A DNA stretch of 64,000 nucleotides, taken from Rhodanobacter sp. C05 (GTDB taxonomy: Bacteria > Pseudomonadota > Gammaproteobacteria > Xanthomonadales > Rhodanobacteraceae). The DNA is taken from the NCBI RefSeq assembly GCF_002001165.1, contig NZ_MUNQ01000006.1, positions 310,001 to 374,000 of the forward strand, read 5' to 3'. This document shows, piece after piece, positions 27,296 to 37,319 of this stretch. A model generated the notes under the pieces. That model saw only the letters and a program-made list of their open reading frames with translations, was not told the DNA's origin and searched no databases. A program made the translations under genes and the position numbers. The first letter of the stretch is position 1, and every line of letters starts with the position of its first letter.

Positions 27296-27355
27296 GCATG
27301 GACTCCGACAGTTGCGCCATTGTCCGCGTCCGCATCAATCAGGAAAACTTGGAAT

Positions 27356-27392
27356 ATCTGATCAGATGTATAAGGAGGACTGATAAGATCAG
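27356..27392. promoter_or_regulatory. Paired operator-like palindromes between yeiH and its LysR gene
   Basis: ATCTGATCAGAT at 27356-27367 is a perfect 12-bp palindrome. CTGAT AAG ATCAG at 27380-27392 is a second inverted repeat with the same half-site. Together they make a LysR-style tandem operator in the 100-bp divergent region. AAGGAGG at 27372-27378 lies between them. Confidence 0.6.
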
Positions 27393-27395
27393 CTG

Positions 27396-28283
27396 ATGAT
27401 CAATATCAGTCCGCGCCAGCTGGATGTGTTCGTGCAGATCGCGTTGCACGGCAGCGTGCGTGCCGCCGCTGAGCGGCTGTACCTGACCCAGCCGGCCGCC
27501 AGCATGGCGCTGGCGGAAATGGAGCGGCAGCTGGATGCGCCGGTGTTTGCGCGCGAGCGCGGTCGCTTGCGCCTGAACGCGCGCGGACGCGAATTGCTGC
27601 CGCTGGCGCAGGAACTGCTGGAGAGGCATGCCGAATTCGGCCGGCGCGGCAGTGAAGATGGCACCGCGCTGGGGGGGGAGCTGCGCATCGGCGCCAGCAA
27701 CACCGTGGGCAATTACCGCGTCGGTGAACTGCTGGGCGCGTTCGTGCGCGCGCATCCGCAGGTGGCGATTCGTCTGCGTGTGGGGAACACCGAGACGATT
27801 GCCGCCGGCGTGCTCGATCATAGTCTGGACATTGGTTGTGTCGAAGGGCCGGTGACCCACCCTTTGCTGGAAGTGCGGCCATGGCGTGACGACCTGCTGG
27901 TGGTGTGCGCACCGCCGGAGCATCCCCTGGCGCGCAAGCGCAGCCTCAAGCCGGCGGATTTCGCTGGCGCTCGCTGGGTGCTGCGCGAGCCCGGTTCGGC
28001 CACGCGCGCGATCAGCGAACGCGTGCTGGCACAGTTGCCGCCCGGCGAGACCGTGCTTGAACTCGACCAGATCGAGGCGATCAAGCAGGTCGTGGTCGCC
28101 GGACTCGGCATCGCCTGCCTGCCCGTGGTCGCGGTGACCGATGCGCTGGCAACGGGACGGTTGAAGGCGCTGAAAACGCCGTTCCTGGACCTGCGCCGCA
28201 AGCTTTCGTTGCTGTTGCACAGGCAGAAATATCGCGGAGCCTTGCTGGATGCCTTTCTCGACAGCACCGGCTTTGGCGGCTGA
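27396..28283 (+). CDS. LysR family transcriptional regulator (YeiE-like)
   Basis: This 295-residue LysR protein has an N-terminal winged helix-turn-helix (SPRQLDVFVQIALHGSVRAA, then LTQPAASMALAEMERQLD) and a C-terminal co-inducer domain. It is divergent from yeiH, the classic LysR arrangement, and resembles E. coli YeiE, which regulates yeiH. The best Shine-Dalgarno sequence, AAGGAGG, ends 17 nt before the ATG, too far for normal use, and there is no closer alternative start in frame. An operator palindrome lies in this gap. Confidence 0.85.
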   Translation: MINISPRQLDVFVQIALHGSVRAAAERLYLTQPAASMALAEMERQLDAPVFARERGRLRLNARGRELLPLAQELLERHAEFGRRGSEDGTALGGELRIGASNTVGNYRVGELLGAFVRAHPQVAIRLRVGNTETIAAGVLDHSLDIGCVEGPVTHPLLEVRPWRDDLLVVCAPPEHPLARKRSLKPADFAGARWVLREPGSATRAISERVLAQLPPGETVLELDQIEAIKQVVVAGLGIACLPVVAVTDALATGRLKALKTPFLDLRRKLSLLLHRQKYRGALLDAFLDSTGFGG

Positions 28284-28299
28284 GTTCGCGCAGAAGTCT

Positions 28300-28319
28300 G
28301 CAGGCCATCCATGGCCTGC
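28300..28319. repeat. Intergenic palindrome carrying the hrpA 14-mer
   Basis: GCAGGCCAT CC ATGGCCTGC is a perfect inverted repeat with 9-bp arms and a 2-nt centre, 17 bp after the LysR stop. Its core at 28303-28316 is the reverse complement of the palindrome at 8118-8131 in hrpA. It could end transcription, but no T-run follows. Confidence 0.55.
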
Positions 28320-28380
28320 GAAATCCCTGAAGTCGTGTGCGTGCGAGAGTCGCTGGAATAAAGCGTGATTCGCGGCAGTT

Positions 28381-29184
28381 CTATTGCTTCGCCGCCACAA
28401 GCGACATGCTGGTTCCGCGCAGCTTGTCGTTGACCGCGATGGTCATCGTCTTGCCATCGGCCGCAACCGTCATTTTCGCGATGCTGATCACCTTGCCATC
28501 GCGCTTGTCAGTTTCCTGCAGGGTGTTCTTGTCGAGCTTCTTCACCGAGACGCTGGTGGTCCCCGGATCGCCCTTGTATGGCGCATCCGTGCCATCCGTT
28601 TTCGCACTGTAGGACTGCCCGGTCGGACTGGTCATGCTCAGGCTGTCGCCGTCGACCTTGTAGGTGAAGGTCAGCCCGTTGTCCGAGACATTGCCGTAGC
28701 TTGTCGTTCGCCATGAACCGGAAATGGCGTGCGCGCCGGCCGGACCCTTGGCGACGCGCATCATGGTGCCTTTGCCCGTCACCGGATCCGCATTGGTGTT
28801 GCTGCTGTCGGTGAATTCGAATGTCGCCGTCTTGTCGTCGGGAGCCACCGTCATGGTGGATGTTGCGACGACCTTGCCGGCTTTCTTGTCTGTTTCCTGG
28901 ATGGTGTGATCGTCGACAACCTTGACGGCCATCATGTCGAAATATGGGTGCCCGGTGACCTGCTGGCCCGTGCCGTCTGCCTTGATGCTGATCGCCGGGG
29001 CGCAGGTCTTGCAGTCGTACATGCCGTTCTGCAGCAGCAGGACGTCCGGCTTCTTCGGTGCATGGACCTTGCTCAGGTCGACCTTCCAGGTGCCGTCGAA
29101 GGCACTCTGTGCCATGGCTGGCGTGGGCATCCACCAAGCCACCAGCAGTCCTCCGAGCAGTCCGGCAAAAAGTGATTTCTTCAC
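28381..29184 (-). CDS. Secreted hypothetical beta-rich protein
   Basis: This is a 267-residue protein starting with GTG at 29184, with GGGGAGGAAC just upstream. A signal peptide (KKSLFAGLLGGLLVAWW, cleavage after PAMAQ) precedes two similar halves. In each half a KVVDDHTIQETDKKAGKV-like or KLDKNTLQETDKRDGKV stretch is followed by TMTVA.D.KT, suggesting a duplicated domain. Similar small lipocalin-like proteins occur across Gammaproteobacteria without known function. It stands alone downstream of the ptsI gene on the same strand; about 215 bp separate the two. Confidence 0.75.
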   Translation of the reverse strand: MKKSLFAGLLGGLLVAWWMPTPAMAQSAFDGTWKVDLSKVHAPKKPDVLLLQNGMYDCKTCAPAISIKADGTGQQVTGHPYFDMMAVKVVDDHTIQETDKKAGKVVATSTMTVAPDDKTATFEFTDSSNTNADPVTGKGTMMRVAKGPAGAHAISGSWRTTSYGNVSDNGLTFTYKVDGDSLSMTSPTGQSYSAKTDGTDAPYKGDPGTTSVSVKKLDKNTLQETDKRDGKVISIAKMTVAADGKTMTIAVNDKLRGTSMSLVAAKQ

Positions 29185-29400
29185 GATGGTTCCTCCCCGT
29201 AACCGTTGATCGGTGCGCGGGATAGTCGGAGTTGCCGTGTTGAATTCCGGGTCGTCCGAATCACACGCTGCCGCATTCCCCTGACCGTCGACAGTGCGCC
29301 GGGATATGTAAAAAGTACCGGAACCATTCGTGAAAAATTGGGAATCAGGGGGCTGCGAATGCATTGCCTGTCGATGGGCTGCAGGCGGGATGCCTGAATT

Positions 29401-31146
29401 TCAGTTCAGGGCTGAAGCGCCCACGATTTCGCTCAGCAGAGCCTCGGCTTGTTCGTGCGTATGTGCACGCAACAGCCGTGCGGCATGGCGTCGAAGGTGA
29501 GTGTGGTCAAGCGTGGCCAGGCGGTCGCGCACCTGCAGGATCTGCCCCGGATGCATGCTGAATTCGTGCAGGCCCAGCATCAGAAGCAGCGCGGTGAAGT
29601 TCACGTCGCCGGCGATCTCGCCGCACAGGCTCACCGGTTTCTTCGCGCGGCGTCCGGCGCTGATCACGTGCGACAACAGTCGCAGCAGGGCTGGTTGCAG
29701 CGGGTTGTAGATGTTCTCCAGCGCATCGTTGCCGCGGTCGGCGGCGAGCACGTACTGGGCCAGGTCGTTGGTGCCGATGGCGAGGAAATCGGCGTGCTCC
29801 AGCAGTGCGCGCACGTTGATCGCTGCCGCAGGCACCTCGATCATCGCACCGAGAGGCAGCTTCTCCGGCAGGTCGATGTTCTCGCGCTTGAGTTCCTGCC
29901 GGGCCAGCTTGAACAGCGTGCGCACCGCGATCAGTTCGTCCGGCTGGGTCACCATCGGCACCAGCACGCGCACCGGACCGTAGCAGGCAGCGCGCAGGAT
30001 CGCGCGGATCTGGGTGGAGAACACTGCCGGGTAACGCAATGACAGGCGCACGCCGCGCACGCCGAGCGCCGGATTGTCCTCGCCGCGCAGCACCAGGCCG
30101 GCGGCATCGGCCTTGTCGGCACCAAGATCCAGCGTGCGGATCGTCACTGGCAGGCCGCCCATGCCCATCACCAGGTCGCGATAGGCGATGAACTGTTCGT
30201 CTTCGGATGGCAGTCCCTTGTGCTTGAGGAACAGGAATTCGGTACGGTACAGGCCGACACCGTCGGCACCGCGCGCGCGCGCGTTTGCCACGTCGGCGGG
30301 GGTTTCGGCGTTGGCGTACAGGCAGATTTCGACATCGTCGCGAGTGCGCGTGGGCGCGTTCGCCAGCTTGGCCAGGCGGCGCCCCTCGATCACCGCCTCG
30401 CGCTGCCAGGCGCGATAGCGCGACAGGTCCTGCGCGGTGGGGTGCACGATCGCTTCGCCGCGCTCGGCGTCGAGCAGGATCAGGTCGTCGTCGTGGATGT
30501 TCGACAGGGCGTCGCGGGTGCCGACCAGCATCGGCAAGCCGAGGCTGCGCGCGAGGATCGCGCTGTGCGAATACGGGCTGCCGGAACTGCCGACCACGCC
30601 GAGCAGGCCGTTACCGGCCAGCTGCGCCATGTCGGCCGGCGCGATGCTGTCGGCGATCAGGATCTCGCCCACACGCGCGGCCAGCTTGCGTTCTTCTGGA
30701 CTGGTCTGCCGCTGCAGGGCGGAGATCACCCGATTGATCACCTGCTCGACGTCTTCCTTGCGGCTGCGCAGATACGGATCGTCCATGGCCTCGAACACGG
30801 CGGACAAACGGTCGCGCTGTTTCTTCAGTGCGGCGCCGGGGCGGTAGTGGCCGATCCGGACCAGATCATCCAGTCCGCGCAGCAACTCCGCGTCGTCCAG
30901 CAACAGGCTGTGCGCATCGATGAACTCGTTGACTTCGCGCGCCAAGGCGCCATGCAGCTTGCCGCGCAGTTCGCGCAGCTCTTGCCGGGCCGTGTCCAGC
31001 GCCCGGTGCAGATGCTCCAGCTCGACCTCGATCTCTTCCTCGGCCAGCGGCCGGGTGTCGACGGTGTAGCGGCTGGGCTGCACCAGCCGGGCCCGTCCCA
31101 GCGCCATGCCGTGGGCAGCGATCGTGCCGTTGAGCACGTGCCTCAT
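29401..31146 (-). CDS. ptsI: Phosphoenolpyruvate-protein phosphotransferase, Enzyme I
   Basis: This 581-residue Enzyme I takes phosphate from phosphoenolpyruvate and passes it to HPr. The N-terminal part has the HPr-binding helical domain. The active-site His lies in GSPYSHSAILARSLG, matching the usual GGxTSHxAI(L/M)AR pattern, and the C-terminal TIM-barrel contains DLGADKA and ALGVRGVRLSL. It is the last gene of the minus-strand PTS-rpoN cluster and follows ptsH by about 68 bp. Confidence 0.94.
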   Translation of the reverse strand: MRHVLNGTIAAHGMALGRARLVQPSRYTVDTRPLAEEEIEVELEHLHRALDTARQELRELRGKLHGALAREVNEFIDAHSLLLDDAELLRGLDDLVRIGHYRPGAALKKQRDRLSAVFEAMDDPYLRSRKEDVEQVINRVISALQRQTSPEERKLAARVGEILIADSIAPADMAQLAGNGLLGVVGSSGSPYSHSAILARSLGLPMLVGTRDALSNIHDDDLILLDAERGEAIVHPTAQDLSRYRAWQREAVIEGRRLAKLANAPTRTRDDVEICLYANAETPADVANARARGADGVGLYRTEFLFLKHKGLPSEDEQFIAYRDLVMGMGGLPVTIRTLDLGADKADAAGLVLRGEDNPALGVRGVRLSLRYPAVFSTQIRAILRAACYGPVRVLVPMVTQPDELIAVRTLFKLARQELKRENIDLPEKLPLGAMIEVPAAAINVRALLEHADFLAIGTNDLAQYVLAADRGNDALENIYNPLQPALLRLLSHVISAGRRAKKPVSLCGEIAGDVNFTALLLMLGLHEFSMHPGQILQVRDRLATLDHTHLRRHAARLLRAHTHEQAEALLSEIVGASALN

Positions 31147-31214
31147 GCGCGCCGCTTCTCATGCCGGATCGGCATGGGCAGGGCAACCAGCAGCTTGGCA
31201 GACGCACGATCCAT

Positions 31215-31484
31215 TCAGGCTCCTTCGTCGAACTTGCGCTCGAACAGCGCGGCTACGGCGGTCAAGGCGGATTGCTCATCCGGGCCGTCGACGCGGATGG
31301 TCAGCGGGGTGCCGATACCGGCGGCCAGCATCATCACGCCCATGATGCTCTGCGCGTTGATCTCGCGACCCTTGCTGACCAGCCACACGGTGGATTTGAA
31401 ACCCTGCACCAGCTGCACCAGTTTGGCGGAGGCACGCGCGTGCAGGCCGAGCTTGTTGGAAACGACGATTTCTTGTTCAAGCAT
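31215..31484 (-). CDS. ptsH: Phosphocarrier protein HPr
   Basis: This 89-residue HPr has His15 in KLGLHARAS, phosphorylated by Enzyme I, and Ser46 in AQSIMGVMML, the site HPr kinase modifies. Both sites are present, so the protein can be the target of the HprK encoded upstream in the same cluster. The start ATG at 31484 overlaps the end of the EIIA gene by 8 bp. The longer frame upstream of it is not the real start. Confidence 0.94.
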   Translation of the reverse strand: MLEQEIVVSNKLGLHARASAKLVQLVQGFKSTVWLVSKGREINAQSIMGVMMLAAGIGTPLTIRVDGPDEQSALTAVAALFERKFDEGA

Positions 31485-31869
31485 GATCGATGAAGATTCC
31501 CCCGCGGCCACCGCTGGCCGCAATCTCGGCCAGTTCGTCCAGTGGTTTTTCCGCATAGTTGAGTACGCGCAGCAGCATCGGCAGGTTGAGCCCCGACACG
31601 CAGCGAATATGGACACCCAGCGCACCGAGCGACAGGCCGATATTGCATGGCGTGGCGCCGTACAGATCGGCCAGTACCAGCACGCCATCGCCCTGGTCGA
31701 GTTCGCGCGCATGGCGCACGGTCAGTGTACGCATCACGTCAGGATCGGACTGTGGCGGAATCTCCACTGCAGCGACTTGCAGCGGCAGTTTCGGCATCAC
31801 GTGATGCGCGGCGGATATCAGTGCCTGGCCGACCGCCTCGTGGGTCATCAACAGCAAGCCGACGCTCAT
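31477..31869 (-). CDS. PTS EIIA component, mannose family (ManX-type domain)
   Basis: This 130-residue EIIA of the mannose/sorbose family has the phosphorylated His10 in LLLMTHEAVG. It would normally pass phosphate from HPr to an EIIB domain, but no EIIB, EIIC or EIID genes occur in the window. In related bacteria such orphan EIIA proteins act as regulators. It overlaps ptsH by 8 bp, and rapZ ends 37 bp upstream of it. Confidence 0.88.
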   Translation of the reverse strand: MSVGLLLMTHEAVGQALISAAHHVMPKLPLQVAAVEIPPQSDPDVMRTLTVRHARELDQGDGVLVLADLYGATPCNIGLSLGALGVHIRCVSGLNLPMLLRVLNYAEKPLDELAEIAASGGRGGIFIDHA

Positions 31870-31906
31870 GACACGCTCCCGGTGATGTGTTCATGCAGCA
31901 TGATCT

Positions 31907-32809
31907 TCATTCCAGCTCACGATGGAAGGTGAGCACACCTTCGCGGCGATCGCGGTAATAGGCAGCGAGCTTCTCGACCAGGTAGACCGAACGGTGCCGA
32001 CCGCCGGTGCAGCCGACCGAGATCGTCACGTAGCTGCGATCGTCCTGCTCGAAGCGCGGCAGCCATGCATCGAGCCAGCGCGCGGTATCGACGAAGTATT
32101 CGGTGACCAGCGGTTCGGCGTCGAGGAATTCGCGCACCGCTGCATCCTTGCCCGACAGCGGGCGCAGATGCGCATGCCAGTGCGGGTTCGGCAGGCAGCG
32201 CGCGTCGAACACGAAATCCGCATCCAGCGGCAGGCCGCGGCGGAACGCAAACGACTGGAACATCAAGGTGAGTCCCTCGGTCGCCTGTGCGTAACCGGTG
32301 GCGACGAGGCGGCGCAGCTGGTGCACGTTCAGTTCACTGGAATCGATCACCTTCTCGGCGATCGCCATCAGTGGACGCAGCAACCGGCGCTCCTCGACGA
32401 TCGCGTCGGCCAGCGACACGCGGCGGGTGGCCAGCGGATGGCGGCGACGGGTTTCCGAATAGCGCTTGATCAGCACCGCATCGCTGCAGTCCAGAAAGAT
32501 CAGGTGCACCTGCACGCCGGCGGCGGCCAGTCCCGACAGTACGGTCGGCATGTGCGCGAAATCCGCGCCGCGGTTGCGCACGTCCACGCCTACCGCGATG
32601 CGCCGGTGCTTGCTGTTGCCTTCGATCACGGCGTTGACCAGTTGCGGCAGCAAGGCCGAGGGCAGGTTGTCGACGCAATAGAACTCCAGGTCCTCCAGCG
32701 CACGCAGCGCCACCGTCTTGCCGCCACCGGACATGCCGGTGAGCACGATCAGGTGGATCTCGTGCGGATCGACCAGCGGATTGAGCAGGGGTGGATTGGT
32801 CTCGTTCAT
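31907..32809 (-). CDS. rapZ: RNase adapter protein RapZ
   Basis: This 300-residue protein has a Walker A motif GMSGGGKT at 25-32 and the C-terminal domain with GCTGGRHRSVYLVEKLA. In E. coli, RapZ guides the small RNAs GlmY/GlmZ to control glmS, and it senses glucosamine-6-phosphate. Its place between hprK and the PTS genes is conserved in the order. It starts 4 nt after the hprK stop. Confidence 0.92.
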   Translation of the reverse strand: MNETNPPLLNPLVDPHEIHLIVLTGMSGGGKTVALRALEDLEFYCVDNLPSALLPQLVNAVIEGNSKHRRIAVGVDVRNRGADFAHMPTVLSGLAAAGVQVHLIFLDCSDAVLIKRYSETRRRHPLATRRVSLADAIVEERRLLRPLMAIAEKVIDSSELNVHQLRRLVATGYAQATEGLTLMFQSFAFRRGLPLDADFVFDARCLPNPHWHAHLRPLSGKDAAVREFLDAEPLVTEYFVDTARWLDAWLPRFEQDDRSYVTISVGCTGGRHRSVYLVEKLAAYYRDRREGVLTFHRELE

Positions 32810-32813
32810 GGCA

Positions 32814-33764
32814 TCACCACGGAGGCAGCCGACGCAGCTGGTGCGCCTGGCGATCGATGAAGGTCTGTGCGGGGTCGATCCCCTTGCTCTTCAGCGCGTG
32901 GCTGCGCACAGCCGCCTCGACCAGCACGGCCAGATTGCGTCCAGGCGCCACCGGGATGGTGATCATCGGTACCGGCACGTCGAAGATCTCGCGATGGCCG
33001 ATGTCGCCGGTGAGGCGGGTCAGCGCATCGGTTTCCTCGCCCTCGCGCATGGGCTTGAGGTGGATCACCAGTCGCAGGTACTTGGACGGCTTGACCGACA
33101 TGTGGCCGAACATCTCGCGCACGTTGAGCACGCCGAGGCCGCGCACTTCCAGCAGGTCCTGCAGCAGCTCGGGGCAGGTGCCGTCAATCACGTCCGGCGC
33201 GATCAGGGTGAACTCGGTAGCGTCGTCGGCAACCAGCCGATGGCCGCGGCTGATCAGTTCCAGCGCCAGCTCGCTCTTGCCGGAGCCGGCTTCGCCGGTG
33301 ATCAGCACACCGATCGAGAACACCTCGAGAAACACACCATGCAGGGTAGTCTTCGCCGCCAGCATGCGCGCCAGGTGGTATTGCAGATAGGTAAGCAGCT
33401 CATGGCCGCGTTTGGGGCTGATCCACAGCGGCGTGTTGGTTTCCTCGGCAACCTCGCGCAGGTCAGCCGGCACCGCCTGGTCCTTGGTCACGATCAGTGC
33501 CACCGGCTGGTAGGCGGCGATCTTGTGCATCACCTCCCAGCGCTGGCGCGAATCCAGCGCGTCGAGGAAGTTCAGTTCCTCGGTGCCGATGATCTGGATC
33601 TTGTTCGGATAGATGACGTTGAGGTAGCCGATCAGCGAAGGCCGGCGCGACTGTGCGGCACCGGGTTCGATCACGCGCGTTTCCCCGCGCATGCCGGACA
33701 GCCAGCGCAGGGCCATGCGTTCGTGGACGCCGTCGTAGAGTTGTCGCGCGCTGATCCGGTCCAA
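32814..33764 (-). CDS. hprK: HPr kinase/phosphorylase
   Basis: This is a 316-residue HprK. The Walker A motif GEAGSGKS is at about 157-164, and the family signature [15 protein letters not shown] lies at about 207-221. It phosphorylates or dephosphorylates Ser46 of HPr according to the cell's energy state. In Gammaproteobacteria this gene is limited to a few lineages, including Xanthomonadales, and is the reason for assuming HPr Ser regulation here. It lies 128 bp after hpf and 4 bp before rapZ. Confidence 0.93.
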   Translation of the reverse strand: MDRISARQLYDGVHERMALRWLSGMRGETRVIEPGAAQSRRPSLIGYLNVIYPNKIQIIGTEELNFLDALDSRQRWEVMHKIAAYQPVALIVTKDQAVPADLREVAEETNTPLWISPKRGHELLTYLQYHLARMLAAKTTLHGVFLEVFSIGVLITGEAGSGKSELALELISRGHRLVADDATEFTLIAPDVIDGTCPELLQDLLEVRGLGVLNVREMFGHMSVKPSKYLRLVIHLKPMREGEETDALTRLTGDIGHREIFDVPVPMITIPVAPGRNLAVLVEAAVRSHALKSKGIDPAQTFIDRQAHQLRRLPPW

Positions 33765-33860
33765 GCGAAGGTCCCTTGTGCCGCATGGCGAGCCCGGTGG
33801 GCATCTGCGGCAACGTGACCATTGTGCCAGCTTGGACGGTTAGGCGTCTTCGGAACGAAG

Positions 33861-33884
33861 GCGGCCCGCCGGAGGGCGGGCCGC
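33861..33884. terminator. Strong hairpin between hpf and hprK
   Basis: GCGGCCCGCC, loop GGAG, GGCGGGCCGC is a perfect 10-bp G+C stem between the hpf stop at 33893 and the hprK start at 33764. On the minus strand it is followed by CTTCGTTCC, a modest T-rich tail. It may partly terminate transcription or set expression of the downstream genes. Confidence 0.5.
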
Positions 33885-33892
33885 GGGAGGGA

Positions 33893-34216
33893 TCAGCCGA
33901 ACTGGCGCGCTTCGCGTGCCTCGTGCTGATGCTTGTCGCTGACTTTCTCGCGATGTTTGCGCAACTGGTTGACCAGCTTGTCGAACAGGATGTCGATGGA
34001 GGCATACATGTCGGCTTCGGTGGCTTCGGCATGCAGGGTGGCGCCGATCACGCCCAGCGTGCCCTCGGCACGTTGTCGGAGCTTGTCGACCGACAGCACG
34101 ATGGCAAGGCTGAGCAGTTTGTCGTCGAGGCGCGTGAGGCGGTCAAGCTTGGCGGTGGCGTGGTCGCGCAAGGCCGGGGTGACTTCAATCTGCTGGCCGC
34201 TGAGTTGGAATTGCAT
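33893..34216 (-). CDS. hpf: Ribosome hibernation promoting factor, short form
   Basis: This 107-residue protein matches the HPF/YhbH family: N-terminal MQFQLSGQQIEVTPALRDHA, then a central helix with KLDRLTRLDDKLLS. HPF binds the 30S subunit and promotes 100S ribosome dimers in stationary phase. It lacks the C-terminal extension of long HPF. The start at 34216 is set by AGAGGAGG upstream; the longer frame to 34303 is not used. It lies between rpoN and hprK. Confidence 0.92.
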   Translation of the reverse strand: MQFQLSGQQIEVTPALRDHATAKLDRLTRLDDKLLSLAIVLSVDKLRQRAEGTLGVIGATLHAEATEADMYASIDILFDKLVNQLRKHREKVSDKHQHEAREARQFG

Positions 34217-34308
34217 GGGGCGCCTCCTCTGGTGCTGCAGGCCGCGTTTCGCGGCGGGATGGACGTGCCGTAGCCGGGAGGGCGGCGGCACATCGTCAAT
34301 CATCTCTC

Positions 34309-34337
34309 AGGTATGGGAACGCTTTTGTGAGAACCAA
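34309..34337 (-). promoter_or_regulatory. Candidate promoter of hpf
   Basis: On the minus strand, TTGGTT (34337-34332), a 17-nt spacer and ATACCT (34314-34309) form a fair -35/-10 pair about 90 nt upstream of the hpf start. It would let hpf be expressed separately from rpoN. Confidence 0.35.
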
Positions 34338-34362
34338 GTTCCCGACAGGTTTGGGACGCGGA

Positions 34363-35829
<1,467 letters not shown>

Positions 35830-35930
35830 GCCAGCCAGGTCGAATGAATTCGCGGTCATCCTAACGCTTGCCTGCGGGCGCGGCCATAGCCGCACGCAAC
35901 CGCTTGCCGCACAACACTAAAGAACAGGAA

Positions 35931-36650
35931 TCAGAGGCGGAATTCGCGGCCCAGATAGACCTCGCGCACCCTTTCGTCGGCGAGGATGTGCGCCGGGGTG
36001 CCGCGGGACAGCACCTCGCCTTCGCTCATGATGTAGGCGCGGTCGCAGATTCCCAGCGTTTCGCGCACGTTGTGGTCGGTGATCAGCACGCCGATGCCGC
36101 GCTCCTTCAGGTGGCGCACGATGCGCTGGATTTCACCGACCGAGATCGGGTCGACGCCGGCAAATGGCTCGTCCAGCAGCATGTAGCGCGGCCGTGCGGC
36201 CAGCGCCCGGGCGATTTCAACGCGGCGACGTTCACCACCTGACAGGCTGACACCTTTCTGGTCGGCGATGTGGCTGATCTTCAGCTCGTCGAGCAGGCCT
36301 TCCAGTTCACTGTTGCGCTGCTGTTCGCTCAAGCCCTCGCGCAGTTCCAGCACCGCCAGGATGTTGTCGGCCACGCTGAGCCGGCGGAATACCGAGGCTT
36401 CCTGCGGCAGGTAGCCGATGCCGAGCTTGGCGCGGGCATGCATCGGCAAGCCGGTGATGTCCTGTTTGTCCAGCTTGATGCTGCCGGCATCGGCCTCGAT
36501 CAGGCCGACCACCATGTAGAAGCAGGTGGTCTTGCCGGCACCGTTGGGACCGAGCAGGCCGACGACCTCACCCTCGCGGATCGAGAAACCGAAGTCACGC
36601 ACCACTTTGCGTGCCTTGAAACTTTTCTGCAGACCTTCAGCGGAGAGCAT
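35931..36650 (-). CDS. lptB: LPS export ABC transporter ATPase LptB
   Basis: This 239-residue ATPase drives LPS extraction from the inner membrane with LptF and LptG. Walker A GPNGAGKT is at 34-41, LSGGERRR is the signature, and Walker B is [12 protein letters not shown]. It starts 3 nt after lptA ends (36654). About 100 bp without a gene separate it from rpoN. lptF and lptG are not in the window. Confidence 0.95.
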   Translation of the reverse strand: MLSAEGLQKSFKARKVVRDFGFSIREGEVVGLLGPNGAGKTTCFYMVVGLIEADAGSIKLDKQDITGLPMHARAKLGIGYLPQEASVFRRLSVADNILAVLELREGLSEQQRNSELEGLLDELKISHIADQKGVSLSGGERRRVEIARALAARPRYMLLDEPFAGVDPISVGEIQRIVRHLKERGIGVLITDHNVRETLGICDRAYIMSEGEVLSRGTPAHILADERVREVYLGREFRL

Positions 36651-36653
36651 CGG

Positions 36654-37319
36654 TTATGGTTGCCTCTGCGAAGACGTCGACGAACTGCTGGCCGGCGTCG
36701 AAGCGGGCTTGGCTGCACTGGATGCCGAGGCGGGCTTGGCGGCAGAGGGTGCTGCCACTGGCTGGGTGGAGGCCGGCTTGGCCGGCGTCACCGGATGCGG
36801 TTTTGGCAGGAAGGTCATGTGTACGCGGCCATCGCCGTTGCTTTCGCCGGTGATGTAGGCGGTCTGGGTGTTATAGGTGAGCTTGTCGCCATGCGCCTCG
36901 CCACGTCCCTGCTGGTGCACCACGGCATCGGTGATGAGCACGGCAATGCCGTTGATGTTGTCGTAGTCCAGCGTGAGCGCGTCGCCGGTCATCAGATTGC
37001 CGCTGTCGTCCAACTGCTCGATATGCGCGGGCTTGCCCGTTACCACGATGCGGCTCACCTGCTGGTCGCCATCCACGTGGATCTTGGCCAGGTCACCGGT
37101 CACCTTCATGGTGCCTTGGGTGATGAGGACGTGTCCGGTCAGCGTGGTGATGCTGTTGGGTGCATTGAAGCCGTCGAAACTGTCGGCGTGCACCACGTTC
37201 ATCGGCTGGTTGCGGTCATCCTGCTTGGCCAACGCCGGTTGCAGTGCCAGCAGTCCCAGGAGTACCAGGCCGAACCGGATGGTTCTTCTGGCGCGGGATA
37301 AGTGTGCCGTGGACGTCAT
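36654..37319 (-). CDS. lptA: LPS transport periplasmic protein LptA
   Basis: This 221-residue LptA has a signal peptide (core FGLVLLGLLALQPALA) and an OstA-type beta-jellyroll that bridges the periplasm between LptC and LptD. A low-complexity C-terminal tail of about 50 residues is rich in Pro, Ala and Ser. The start at 37319 is the only ATG upstream of the signal peptide. As a result the first 104 bp overlap the 3' end of lptC in another frame. Confidence 0.9.
   Translation of the reverse strand: MTSTAHLSRARRTIRFGLVLLGLLALQPALAKQDDRNQPMNVVHADSFDGFNAPNSITTLTGHVLITQGTMKVTGDLAKIHVDGDQQVSRIVVTGKPAHIEQLDDSGNLMTGDALTLDYDNINGIAVLITDAVVHQQGRGEAHGDKLTYNTQTAYITGESNGDGRVHMTFLPKPHPVTPAKPASTQPVAAPSAAKPASASSAAKPASTPASSSSTSSQRQP

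Noticed and set aside
30220..31932. 570-residue open frame on the plus strand opposite ptsI, ptsH and EIIA
   Set aside because: It spans three recognised genes on the other strand; there is no domain, and its composition is that of antisense shadow.
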